64,000 nt of DNA from Streptomyces sp. NBC_00390. Its GTDB lineage: Bacteria > Actinomycetota > Actinomycetes > Streptomycetales > Streptomycetaceae. Where the stretch lies: contig NZ_CP107945.1 in NCBI RefSeq assembly GCF_036057275.1, forward strand, positions 5,704,001 through 5,768,000, written 5' to 3'. A model generated the notes under the pieces. That model had not been told where the DNA came from and searched no databases. It was given only the letters and a program-made list of their open reading frames with translations. Below, piece after piece: positions 8,221 through 15,868 of the stretch. A program made the translations under genes and the position numbers. Within the stretch, counting starts at the first letter, position 1. The number at the start of each line of letters is the position of its first letter.

Positions 8221-9515
8221 GCGGTCAACTGATCATCGGCGCGGTCGCGCTGGTCGTCGTCGCATGGCTCGCCGCCTGCGCGGAGGCCGGCATCGCCCGA
8301 GTCTCGAGCTTCCGCGCCGCCGAGGCCGTACGGTCCGGCCGGCGCGGCGCCGACAAGCTGGAGCAGGTCGCCGCCGACCCCACGCGGTACCTCAATGTCG
8401 CCCTGCTGGTGCGGGTGACCTGCGAGATGGCCGCCGGAGTGCTGGTCACCTACGCCTGCCTGGAGGAGTTCGCGGAGACCTGGGCGGCGCTGCTCGTCGC
8501 CATCGCCGTGATGGTGCTGGTCAGCTATGTCGCCGTCGGCGTCTCCCCGCGCACCATCGGCCGCCAGCACCCGCTGAACACGGCCACGGCCTCCGCGTAC
8601 GTCCTGCTGCCGCTGGCCAGGGTGATGGGCCCGATCCCGCAGCTGCTGATCCTCATCGGCAATGCGCTCACGCCCGGAAAGGGTTTCCGCAAGGGCCCGT
8701 TCGCGAGCGAGGCGGAGCTGCGCGCCATGGTCGATCTCGCCGAGCGGGAGTCACTGATCGAGGCCGACGAGCGCCGGATGGTGCACTCGGTCTTCGAGCT
8801 CGGCGACACCCTGGTGCGCGAGGTGATGGTCCCGCGCACCGACCTGGTGTGCATCGAGCGGTTCAAGACCGTCCGCCAGGCGCTGACCCTGGCGCTGCGC
8901 TCCGGGTTCTCCCGCATCCCCGTCACCGGGGAGAACGAGGACGACATCGTCGGTGTCGTCTACCTCAAGGACCTGGTCCGCAAGACGCACATCAACCGGG
9001 ACGCGGAGGCCGACCTCGTCTCCACGGCCATGCGCCCCGCCGTGTTCGTGCCCGACACCAAGAACGCCGGCGATCTGCTGCGCGAGATGCAGCAGAAGCG
9101 CAACCACGTCGCCGTCGTCATCGACGAGTACGGCGGCACCGCCGGCATCGTCACGATCGAGGACATCCTCGAGGAGATCGTCGGCGAGATCACCGACGAG
9201 TACGACCGCGAGCTGCCGCCGGTCGAGGAGCTCGGCGACGGACGCTTCCGGGTCACCGCCCGGCTCGACATCGGTGACCTGGGTGAGCTGTACGGCATCG
9301 ACGAGCTCGACGACGAGGACGTGGAGACGGTCGGCGGACTGCTAGCCAAGGCGCTCGGCCGGGTCCCCATCGCGGGCGCCGGCGCCGTGGTGGACCTCCC
9401 GGACGGCCGGGCGCTGCGGCTGACCGCCGAGTCCCCGGCCGGGCGCCGCAACAAGATCGTCACGGTGCTCGCGGAACCGGTGGAGAAGGAAGCCGAGGAG
9501 GAGACGGCGGGATGA
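8217..9515 (+). CDS. CorC/HlyC-type CNNM-CBS membrane protein
   Basis: A 432-residue protein of the hemolysin C/CorC family, linked in other bacteria to Mg2+ or Co2+ transport. The N-terminal CNNM-like domain contains about four hydrophobic segments within residues 1-150. It is followed by two CBS domains (REVMVPRTDLVCIE and VIDEYGGTAGIVTIEDILEE) and a C-terminal CorC_HlyC domain ending in a charged tail. It overlaps ybeY by 4 nt at its start and the MmcQ-like gene by 4 nt at its end. Transport specificity is not determinable. Confidence 0.93.
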   Translation: MSGQLIIGAVALVVVAWLAACAEAGIARVSSFRAAEAVRSGRRGADKLEQVAADPTRYLNVALLVRVTCEMAAGVLVTYACLEEFAETWAALLVAIAVMVLVSYVAVGVSPRTIGRQHPLNTATASAYVLLPLARVMGPIPQLLILIGNALTPGKGFRKGPFASEAELRAMVDLAERESLIEADERRMVHSVFELGDTLVREVMVPRTDLVCIERFKTVRQALTLALRSGFSRIPVTGENEDDIVGVVYLKDLVRKTHINRDAEADLVSTAMRPAVFVPDTKNAGDLLREMQQKRNHVAVVIDEYGGTAGIVTIEDILEEIVGEITDEYDRELPPVEELGDGRFRVTARLDIGDLGELYGIDELDDEDVETVGGLLAKALGRVPIAGAGAVVDLPDGRALRLTAESPAGRRNKIVTVLAEPVEKEAEEETAG

Positions 9516-9883
9516 GTGCGACGAGGGCGATGAACGCGGCCCGGCTGAGGGCCTTCTGCCTCGAATTCAACGCTGCGGCCGAGGAGTTCCCGTTCGGGCC
9601 GGAGACCTCCGTCTTCAAGGTCCTCGGAAAGATGTTCGCCCTCAGCGCGCTGAACGCGAGACCGCTGACCGTCAATCTCAAGTGCGAGCCGGAGATCGCG
9701 GTGCAGCTGCGCGCCGACCATCCGGCGATCGTCCCCGGCTGGCACATGAACAAGCGTCACTGGAACACGGTCACCGTCGGCGAGCTCCCGGAGAAGATGG
9801 TCCGGGAGCTCATCGAGGACTCGTACGACCTGGTCGTGGCCGGGCTGCCGAAAGCGGAGCGGCTGCGGCTCGACCGGGCGTAG
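9512..9883 (+). CDS. MmcQ/YjbR family protein
   Basis: A 123-residue protein with the family hallmarks: an LRAFCLEFNAAAEEFPFGPE start, a VFKVLGKMFAL strand, an LKCEPE segment, and PGWHMNKRHWNTV followed by a C-terminal helical LIEDSYDLVVAGLP. The fold is known from double-wing DNA-binding-like proteins, but the molecular role is not established. It overlaps the CorC-like gene by 4 nt, is the last gene of the phoH-ybeY operon, and is followed by a strong hairpin. Confidence 0.9.
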   Translation: MSATRAMNAARLRAFCLEFNAAAEEFPFGPETSVFKVLGKMFALSALNARPLTVNLKCEPEIAVQLRADHPAIVPGWHMNKRHWNTVTVGELPEKMVRELIEDSYDLVVAGLPKAERLRLDRA

Positions 9884-9896
9884 GCCGCGCACCCTG

Positions 9897-9940
9897 GGGC
9901 ACCGCCCGTGGGGTGCGGAAACACCCCACGGGCGGTGCCC
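9897..9940. terminator. Strong bidirectional hairpin
   Basis: A perfect 19-bp inverted repeat (9897-9915 and 9922-9940) with a six-base loop CGGAAA. It lies between the plus-strand phoH operon and the minus-strand exporter gene that ends at 9999, so it can serve both converging transcripts. There is no T run, as usual in high-GC actinobacteria. Confidence 0.85.
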
Positions 9941-9998
9941 GATCCGGTCCCGGACGGGCACCGGCTCGACACGGACGCCGAGGAGGCGCCCCGGGCGA

Positions 9999-11429
9999 TC
10001 AGGGTCGCGCCCGGCGCAGGCCCGCGGCGATCACGATCCCCGCCAGCAGCACCACCGCCGCGTCCACCGCCAGCACCGTACGGACACCGGCCAGCAGCGT
10101 CTCCCCGGTGGTCGCCAGCACCCCCAGCAGAGGGATCCCGACCGTGATCCCCACCTGCTGCGTCGTCGTGACCAGGCCGGTGGCCAGGCCCTGTTCCCCG
10201 TCCGGGACGCCGGACGTCACCGTCAGGCCGTACGAGATGATCGCGCCCAGGTGGCACATGCTTGCCAGTGAGACACCCACCGTCGCCAGCAGCGCGCCCG
10301 ACTGCGCACCCACGCCCAGCAGCGCCGCGACGAACACGCCCTGCCCGAGCAGAGAGAACACCAGCGTGCGGCGGGCGCCGAACCGGGCGAGCACCTTCGG
10401 TGTCAAGGCGCCCGCGGCGATGGAGAGCACACCCTGGACGCCGAACACCAGACCGGTCCGGAAGGCCGAAAGCCCCAGCGTCTCCTGGAGATAGAGCGTC
10501 AGGACGAACACGACCGTGCTCATCATCGAGAAGGTCACCAGACCGCCCAGGTTGCCCCACGCCACCGTCCGCCGGCGCAGCATCGGCAGCGAGACCAGAG
10601 GTGCGTCGGAGCGGGACTCCACGATCGCGAAGGCGGTCAGCAGCACCACTCCGGCCGCCAGCGTGAGAGGTACGTCCGTCCCGCCGAAGCCGCGCTGCGC
10701 CGCCGTGGACAGTGCGTAGATGACCGCCAGCAGACCACCGGTCACGGTGACCGCGCCGGGCACATCGAGCCGCGACCGTACCGTGGAGGCACCTTCGCCC
10801 CCCGTGGCGTGGGATCCGGGCAGCAGCTTCGGGGCCATCGGCAGCACGATCAGCGTGAAAAGGGTCAGCAGCCCCATCGTGGAGCGCCAGCCCAGGGTGT
10901 CGGTCATCACACCGCCGAGCACCATGCCGATCGTGAATCCGAGCGAGAGCAGGGTGCCGCTGATGCCCAGTGCCCGGTCGCGCTGCGGGCCTTCGGGGAA
11001 CGTCGTGGTCAGCAGGGACATCCCGGTGGGCACGATGACGGCGGCGCCGAAACCCTGCAGGGCGCGCCCGGCGAGGAACGAGGCGGGATTCCAGGCCAGC
11101 GTCGCCAGCAGCGAGGCCGCGCCGAAGACGGCGAGCCCGGCGAGGAACAGCCGCCGCCGCCCGTACAGATCGGCGATCCGGCCGAACAGCAGCAGGAAGC
11201 CGCCGGACGGCAGGGCGAAGGCGGTCACCGCCCACTGCAGCGCCGAGCGGTCCAGGCCGAGGTCCCTGCCGAGGTCGGGCAGGGCCACGTTCAGTACGGA
11301 GAAGTCGAGAGCGACCATGAACTGCGCGGCGCACAGCACGAAAAGGATCAGCCGCGACCGGCGGTCGAGTCGCGGCGGCACGGCCGTGGCGCCGGCCGCC
11401 GTGGTCGTGGGGAAGGTGTCAAGTGGCAT
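9999..11429 (-). CDS. MFS drug exporter (DHA2/QacA-like)
   Basis: A 12-14-TM major facilitator of about 476 residues from ATG 11429 (491 if the upstream start at 11474 is used). The first loop motif GRIADLYGRRRLFL matches the MFS motif A, and motif C-like glycine-rich TM5 text (LGFTIGMVLGGVMTD) indicates a drug:H+ antiporter. The membrane location is clear; the substrate is unknown. It is divergent from an MmyB-type regulator, a common arrangement in which the regulator controls the exporter. Confidence 0.9.
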   Translation of the reverse strand: MPLDTFPTTTAAGATAVPPRLDRRSRLILFVLCAAQFMVALDFSVLNVALPDLGRDLGLDRSALQWAVTAFALPSGGFLLLFGRIADLYGRRRLFLAGLAVFGAASLLATLAWNPASFLAGRALQGFGAAVIVPTGMSLLTTTFPEGPQRDRALGISGTLLSLGFTIGMVLGGVMTDTLGWRSTMGLLTLFTLIVLPMAPKLLPGSHATGGEGASTVRSRLDVPGAVTVTGGLLAVIYALSTAAQRGFGGTDVPLTLAAGVVLLTAFAIVESRSDAPLVSLPMLRRRTVAWGNLGGLVTFSMMSTVVFVLTLYLQETLGLSAFRTGLVFGVQGVLSIAAGALTPKVLARFGARRTLVFSLLGQGVFVAALLGVGAQSGALLATVGVSLASMCHLGAIISYGLTVTSGVPDGEQGLATGLVTTTQQVGITVGIPLLGVLATTGETLLAGVRTVLAVDAAVVLLAGIVIAAGLRRARP

Positions 11430-11519
11430 GGTCCACACCCTGCGGCGGCCCAAGGCCGCCTGGGGAGACGGCACTTATCCTGTTGGTCGCAGCACCAGGC
11501 TTACGGACAGGGGGAGTAC
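11430..11519. promoter_or_regulatory. Divergent promoter region, exporter / HTH regulator
   Basis: A 90-bp interval serving both the minus-strand exporter and the plus-strand regulator. I see no convincing long palindrome. The regulator has a clear AGGGGGAG ribosome-binding site at 11510-11517. Confidence 0.4.
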
Positions 11520-12419
11520 GTGACCACGTCGGCCGCGCAGGATGCGATGAAGGCCCATCGCCTCGGCGAACTGCGCGAGTTCCTGATGAGCAGGCGCGCC
11601 CGGATCAGCCCGGCCGAGGCGGGGCTGCCCGACGGCGGCGCCCGCCGCCGCACACCCGGGCTGCGCCGGGAGGAGGTAGCGGTCCTCGCGGGCGTGGGCG
11701 TCTCCTGGTACCAGTGGCTGGAGCAGGGCCGCGACATCACCGTCTCGCCGCAGGTCCTGGACTCGGTCGGCCGGGTGCTGCGGCTCAGCAGCGCCGAGCG
11801 CCGCCATCTGTATGTGCTCGCCGGGCTCAACCCGCCCGCGCCCGAGGTGGACCCGGGGGACCGGGACATGTGCGCGGGGCTGAGGCGGCTGATCGACGCC
11901 TGGATGCCGTACCCCGCCCACATCATGGACGCCTACTGGAATCTGATCATGTACAACGACACGGCGGCCGCGGTGCTCGGCATGCGCCCCGGTCTCCCCC
12001 AGAACTGTCTCGTCGCGTTCTTCACCGACCCCATGTACCGCTCCTGGACGTCCGCTTGGGAGGAGGTCGCACCGCAGGTCGTGGCGCAGTTCCGGGCCGC
12101 GTGTTCGGAGTGCCCCGACGACGAGGGCTTCCGGGCGGTGGTCGAGGAGGCGAAGGCGGCGAGCGCGGAGTTCACCGCGCTGTGGGAGCGGCGTGATATC
12201 GCGCCCGGCGGCCAGATCCGCAAGGAGATGCATCATCCGGTGGTGGGACGGCTGTTGATGGAGTCGACCCAGCTGCGTGTCCCGGCCCGTCCGGACCTGG
12301 CGATCGTGATGCACACGCCGCTGTCCGACACGGAAGCGGACGTCGACACCGCGGCGAAACTCCGCTGGCTGGCAAGCCCGGAGGGCAGGCGGGGGTCGAT
12401 CTGTCCGGTGGCGGGCTGA
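11520..12419 (+). CDS. XRE/MmyB-like helix-turn-helix regulator
   Basis: A 299-residue regulator starting at GTG 11520 behind AGGGGGAG. The N-terminal HTH contains RRTPGLRREEVAVLAGVG and SWYQWLEQGRDITVSPQVL, the signature of the MmyB-like family. The C-terminal half (from about residue 110) is the MmyB ligand-binding domain, with the typical AHIMDAYWNLIMYNDTA and QLRVPARPDL segments. Fatty-acid-like ligands have been seen for the founding member; the ligand here is unknown. It is divergent from the DHA2 exporter and probably controls it. Confidence 0.92.
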   Translation: MTTSAAQDAMKAHRLGELREFLMSRRARISPAEAGLPDGGARRRTPGLRREEVAVLAGVGVSWYQWLEQGRDITVSPQVLDSVGRVLRLSSAERRHLYVLAGLNPPAPEVDPGDRDMCAGLRRLIDAWMPYPAHIMDAYWNLIMYNDTAAAVLGMRPGLPQNCLVAFFTDPMYRSWTSAWEEVAPQVVAQFRAACSECPDDEGFRAVVEEAKAASAEFTALWERRDIAPGGQIRKEMHHPVVGRLLMESTQLRVPARPDLAIVMHTPLSDTEADVDTAAKLRWLASPEGRRGSICPVAG

Positions 12420-12503
12420 CCTCGGAGTCTGTGTATCGTCACTCCAGTTACCGGGGAGGGGGGAAGCTCCCCACTGAGCACTCTTTTTGGGGAGTTCTGC
12501 ATC

Positions 12504-13238
12504 ATGCGTACGCGTATGTTCCGCGGCGTCGCCGCCGCTGTGACTGTTTCCGCGCTGTGTTTCACGGCTGCCGCCTGCGGTGGCGAGGACGAGAAGAAGC
12601 CCGCCGCGTCCGGTGAGAAGTCCAAGGACAAGGGTGGCGAGGAGAAGCCGGCCGAGGCGTCCACCACGCCGCTCACCGCCGAGCAGCTGAAGGCCGCGAC
12701 CCTCGAGGCCAAGGACCTGCCGGCCGGTTGGACGGGCAAGACCGCCGAGGCCGACACGACGAAGCCTCCGACGGCCGACAAGCCCGAGTGCCAGCCGATC
12801 GCCAACATGATGGCGGGGACGCTCCCGGGCGGTACCGGCGGACCGAACATGGAGTTCTCGACCAAGGGCGAGAACGACAACCTCTCCGAGCAGGTCTTCA
12901 CCTTCGAGGGCACCGGTGCCGCGGAGTTCACCAAGGCCATCGGCACGGCGCTGGAGACCTGCAAGGCGGCTGTCTTCACGCAGGACGGCGAGAAGACCAA
13001 GGTCACGTTCGCGAAGCTGTCGGCTCCGAAGGCCGGCGAGGAGTCGCACGCCTTCACCATGGGGATGTCCATGGAGGGGCTGGGTGCCGACGTGAAGATC
13101 AACATGCTCGTCGCGCGCCAGGGCACCGGTGTCGCCCGCGCCGCGTACATCGCGATCGACAACCCGAAGTCCGAGGCGGCGTTCGGTGACCTGGTCACGC
13201 GCATGGGGGCCAAGCTCGTCAAGGGCGCCCAGGGCTGA
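12504..13238 (+). CDS. Secreted lipoprotein of unknown function
   Basis: A 244-residue protein with a lipoprotein signal ending in TAAAC|G (C25). A lysine/glutamate-rich linker (residues 28-52) is followed by a domain beginning LTAEQLKAATLEAKDLPAGWTG. This resembles the sensor or PknH-like ligand-binding type of actinobacterial lipoproteins. Only two more cysteines are visible in the mature part (ECQPIAN and ETCKAAV), which could form a disulfide. GGGGAG precedes the ATG. Function is unknown; a membrane-anchored extracellular binding role is likely. Confidence 0.85.
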   Translation: MRTRMFRGVAAAVTVSALCFTAAACGGEDEKKPAASGEKSKDKGGEEKPAEASTTPLTAEQLKAATLEAKDLPAGWTGKTAEADTTKPPTADKPECQPIANMMAGTLPGGTGGPNMEFSTKGENDNLSEQVFTFEGTGAAEFTKAIGTALETCKAAVFTQDGEKTKVTFAKLSAPKAGEESHAFTMGMSMEGLGADVKINMLVARQGTGVARAAYIAIDNPKSEAAFGDLVTRMGAKLVKGAQG

Positions 13239-13261
13239 CGTCCGCGCATCTGACAGAGGAC

Positions 13262-13290
13262 CGGCCGCCCGGATTCGCTCCGGGCGGCCG
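13262..13290. terminator. Hairpin after lipoprotein gene
   Basis: A perfect 11-bp inverted repeat (13262-13272 and 13280-13290) with a 7-nt loop, 23 nt after the lipoprotein stop codon. It is likely the transcription terminator and also separates the lipoprotein gene from the deaminase-like gene. Confidence 0.7.
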
Positions 13291-13305
13291 ATCTATGCTC
13301 GGGGC

Positions 13306-13659
13306 ATGACGCAGAGCACCGACCTCGGCCCCGAGGACCGCAAGATCATCACGCTGGCGCGCAGTGCCCGGGCCCGCAACGGCGTGCCCGAGGGCGCCGC
13401 GGTGCGCGACGAGACCGGCCGCACCTATGTCGCCGGGACCGTGGCCCTCGACTCGCTCAAGCTCAGCGCGCTGCAGACCGCCGTTGCCATGGCCGTCGCG
13501 AGCGGCGCCCGGTCCCTGGAGGCCGCAGCGGTCGTCGCCGACATCGACGCGGTCCCGGACGCGGACCGCGCGGCGGTCCGGGACCTGGGCGGCGCCGGAA
13601 CCCCGGTCCTGCTGGCCGGGCCCGACGGGGCACTGCGCGCGACGGTCCAGGCCGGCTGA
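13306..13659 (+). CDS. Cytidine-deaminase-like protein lacking the zinc site
   Basis: A 117-residue protein whose N-terminal half (IITLARSARARNG, AAVRDETGRTYVAGTV, LSALQTAVAMAVASGA) follows the cytidine deaminase fold. The protein has no cysteine at all and lacks the HAE/CAE and PCxxC zinc motifs, so deamination is not expected. Such proteins are usually annotated as cytidine deaminase and lie close to era in streptomycetes. It ends 2 nt before the next gene, suggesting an operon. It may be a structural or ligand-binding derivative of the fold. Confidence 0.8.
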   Translation: MTQSTDLGPEDRKIITLARSARARNGVPEGAAVRDETGRTYVAGTVALDSLKLSALQTAVAMAVASGARSLEAAAVVADIDAVPDADRAAVRDLGGAGTPVLLAGPDGALRATVQAG

Positions 13660-13661
13660 CG

Positions 13662-14048
13662 ATGCCCGTACGCGGGGAGCGCCGCGGCCGTCGCGCCTGG
13701 ATGTGGGGCGTCCTGGCCGTCGGTGTGGTCGGTGTCGTCCTGAACCTGGTCGACTGGGGCGTCCGCGGAAGGCTCGCGCCGTCCGATGCGGCGCCCCTGC
13801 TGCTCGCCTTCGGTGCGGGCGCCGAGCTGGTGACGGGAACGCGGCGGCGGATGCTCCGGGCCGGCGCCGCGGTGGTGCTGGTGGTCGCCGGGCTCGCCGC
13901 CGGGATCCCGGCCGTGGCGGGTCTGGTGCGGGGCGGGTCCGCCGACTGGACCGGTCTGGTGCTGGGAGGCCTCGTCGTGGCCTTCCTCGCGGTGTGCTGC
14001 GCGGGGCTGGTGGTGCAGCTGCGCGAACGCCGGGCGGCCCGGGCCTGA
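13662..14048 (+). CDS. Small integral membrane protein, unknown function
   Basis: A 128-residue hydrophobic protein with about four predicted membrane segments (starting near WMWGVLAVGVVGVVLNLV, APLLLAFGAGAEL, AAVVLVVAGLAAGIPAVAG and LVLGGLVVAFLAVCCAG) and an arginine-rich cytoplasmic C-terminus. It starts 2 nt after the deaminase-like gene, so the two are probably cotranscribed. I do not recognise the family. Confidence 0.75.
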   Translation: MPVRGERRGRRAWMWGVLAVGVVGVVLNLVDWGVRGRLAPSDAAPLLLAFGAGAELVTGTRRRMLRAGAAVVLVVAGLAAGIPAVAGLVRGGSADWTGLVLGGLVVAFLAVCCAGLVVQLRERRAARA

Positions 14049-14094
14049 CCCCACGGTCGCCTTGTGCCCGACCCCCACGGTTGCCGTGTGCCCG
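14048..14094. repeat. Two-copy direct repeat downstream of membrane-protein gene
   Basis: Two imperfect copies of a 23-24-bp unit (cccacggt, then cgcctt or tgccgt, then gtgcccg) lie in tandem at about 14048-14070 and 14071-14094, immediately after the stop codon. The significance is unknown; it could be slippage-derived. Confidence 0.5.
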
Positions 14095-14194
14095 TGCGTG
14101 TTCGACCGGTCCCGCCCGGGAAACGGAAGTGACAGGTCCGGCATCGCTTCCACAGTGGTGCCGGTCCGCTCCTCCGGCCTGTGGAAGCAGGGAT

Positions 14195-14230
14195 CTTGAT
14201 AGAATCTGATGGGACATCAGTTGGTGCATT
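14195..14230 (+). promoter_or_regulatory. AT-rich promoter-like region with CTGATG/CATCAG palindrome
   Basis: In the 285-bp gap before the secreted WxL-like gene there is an AT-rich patch (cttgatagaatctgat) leading into the inverted repeat CTGATG (14206-14211), 3 nt, CATCAG (14215-14220). It is about 115 bp upstream of the start codon. It is a plausible operator or promoter element; the cognate regulator is unknown. Confidence 0.4.
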
Positions 14231-14333
14231 TCGATTCCATTGACTTCTTCCGGCCACCGGCCGTCAATGGCCACTGCCGCCGCGGAAGAGCCGCCGCGTC
14301 CGCACCCATCGGTTGTGTCAGAAGGGGGCAGTC

Positions 14334-15686
14334 ATGCCTTCAGCCGCCCCAAGATCCCCGAGGTCCGCCGGCCGAAGCCGCCGGTGGACCGCCGTACTGG
14401 GGGTCCTCGCCCTGGCCGCGGGCGCCAGCTCGCTCGCCGCACCCGCCCAGGCGCTCGTCGCGGCCGCCGCTCCGGTGGACTTCGCGACCCACTGTGTACC
14501 GCCGCCCATCGCGGGCATCCCGCCGATCGACGGAACCACGACGGCGCAGATCACCGTCGACAACGCCGCACCCAAGGTGGGCGACACCGTCACCGTCACG
14601 TACACCGTCACCAAGCCGGCCGCCGGCAACCCGGTCGACCTCGCGCTGCCGGCCGACATCATGACGCCCACCGGCAAGGTCACCCTCGGGGGAGCCCAGC
14701 CCGGCAGCGTCACGGTCACCGGCCCGAAGAAGAACCCGCCCGTGCCCGGCAAGGCGCCGTTCCCGCCGTTCTCGATGACCGGCACCTTCACGGTCACCGC
14801 GCCCGGCTCGATCACGCTCTCGCCCGGCGACTACAACATCCACACCAGCTACATCATGGAGCTGGACACCCCCTGCACGGTCACCAACCCGCCCGCGCCC
14901 GTCTCCGAGACCATCACCGCGACGGACCAGCCGGGCGCCAACGAGCGCACCATCACGCTCGGCACCGCAACCGGCAACCCCGGTGACCAGGTCACCGTGA
15001 CCGGCGCCAAGTTCGCCCCGAACGCGGACATCACCGTCGCCGGCCGGGCCGGCGCCGCCGAGACCGCCGACAAGGCGATCGTCAAGGCCGACGCCTCCGG
15101 CGGCTTCACCACGAGCCTCACCGTCAACGACAAGGCGACCACGGGCATCGTCGCGTACGAGGGCACCGCCTGGGACGCGGAGAAGGGCGCGGGCCCGGCC
15201 GCGTACACCGTCATCGACGACACCCCGCTGCCCCCGGGCAGCCAGAAGCTCAACGCCTCCGTCAAGGCGGGCACCCTGTCCATGTCCCAGGCCGGGGACG
15301 CCGTCGAGATGTCGGCGGTCGACTTCGGCGCGGGCGGCCCGTCCACCGGCGATCTGCAGACGCTGACGGTCAAGGACTTCCGCGGCGGCCCCGCGGGCTG
15401 GTCCCTGACCGGCAAAGTCACCGACTTCACCGGGCCCGGCGGGGCGAAGATCGACGCCGGAAAGCTCGGCTGGACCCCGGCCTGCACCACCAAGCCGGGC
15501 AGCCCCAGCACCTGCGCGGCCGGCTCCGCGGGACCGGTGGGAAGCGCGGGCGCGACCCTCGCCTCCACTCCCGACGGAGCGGTCACCGGCGGTGAGTTCA
15601 CCGTGAACGCCGAGGTCACGCTGGACGTGCCCGCGTTCTCCGCACCCGGCGCGTACTCCGGCGTGCTGACCCTCACCCTCACCTGA
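14334..15686 (+). CDS. Secreted WxL-like domain surface protein
   Basis: A 450-residue protein with a signal peptide (cleavage near residue 40, APAQA). Two Ig-like beta domains follow, marked by AAPKVGDTVTVTYTV and GNPGDQVTVTGAKFAPNADITV. The C-terminal domain of about 140 residues resembles a WxL domain: LQTLTVKDFRGG, GWSLTGKVTDFTG with W356, LGWTPAC, and the terminal YSGVLTLTLT. The second WxL element has L in place of W. WxL domains in Firmicutes bind the cell surface non-covalently, usually in operons with DUF916 proteins, which is exactly the next gene. ATG 14334 follows AAGGGGGC. The WxL call rests on motif reading. Confidence 0.75.
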   Translation: MPSAAPRSPRSAGRSRRWTAVLGVLALAAGASSLAAPAQALVAAAAPVDFATHCVPPPIAGIPPIDGTTTAQITVDNAAPKVGDTVTVTYTVTKPAAGNPVDLALPADIMTPTGKVTLGGAQPGSVTVTGPKKNPPVPGKAPFPPFSMTGTFTVTAPGSITLSPGDYNIHTSYIMELDTPCTVTNPPAPVSETITATDQPGANERTITLGTATGNPGDQVTVTGAKFAPNADITVAGRAGAAETADKAIVKADASGGFTTSLTVNDKATTGIVAYEGTAWDAEKGAGPAAYTVIDDTPLPPGSQKLNASVKAGTLSMSQAGDAVEMSAVDFGAGGPSTGDLQTLTVKDFRGGPAGWSLTGKVTDFTGPGGAKIDAGKLGWTPACTTKPGSPSTCAAGSAGPVGSAGATLASTPDGAVTGGEFTVNAEVTLDVPAFSAPGAYSGVLTLTLT

Positions 15687-15769
15687 CCGTCCCGGTCGCC
15701 GGCCGGGGCGAGTGAACCCAAGGGGCGCGGCCCGCGGCCGGAGCCGCCGGCCCGACGCCGGGGCGCCCC

Positions 15770-15802
15770 GATGGGGGTCCCCCGGCGCAGCCAGGGGGAG
15801 AA
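15770..15802. repeat. Streptomyces-type intergenic palindromic repeat (ATGGGGGTCCCCC family)
   Basis: The segment starting gatgggggtcccccgg and ending ccagggggag resembles the GGGGGTCCCCC-type intergenic repeat scattered through many Streptomyces genomes. It contains G and C blocks that can pair. It sits between the WxL-like gene and its DUF916 partner. Identification is from memory of the repeat pattern, not alignment. Confidence 0.4.
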
Positions 15803-15868
15803 CCGAGCCACGAGAAGCGGCGGGCCGGGCTCCTGTCCGGCCCGCCCAGAACCTGGGGGGTCCGCACC

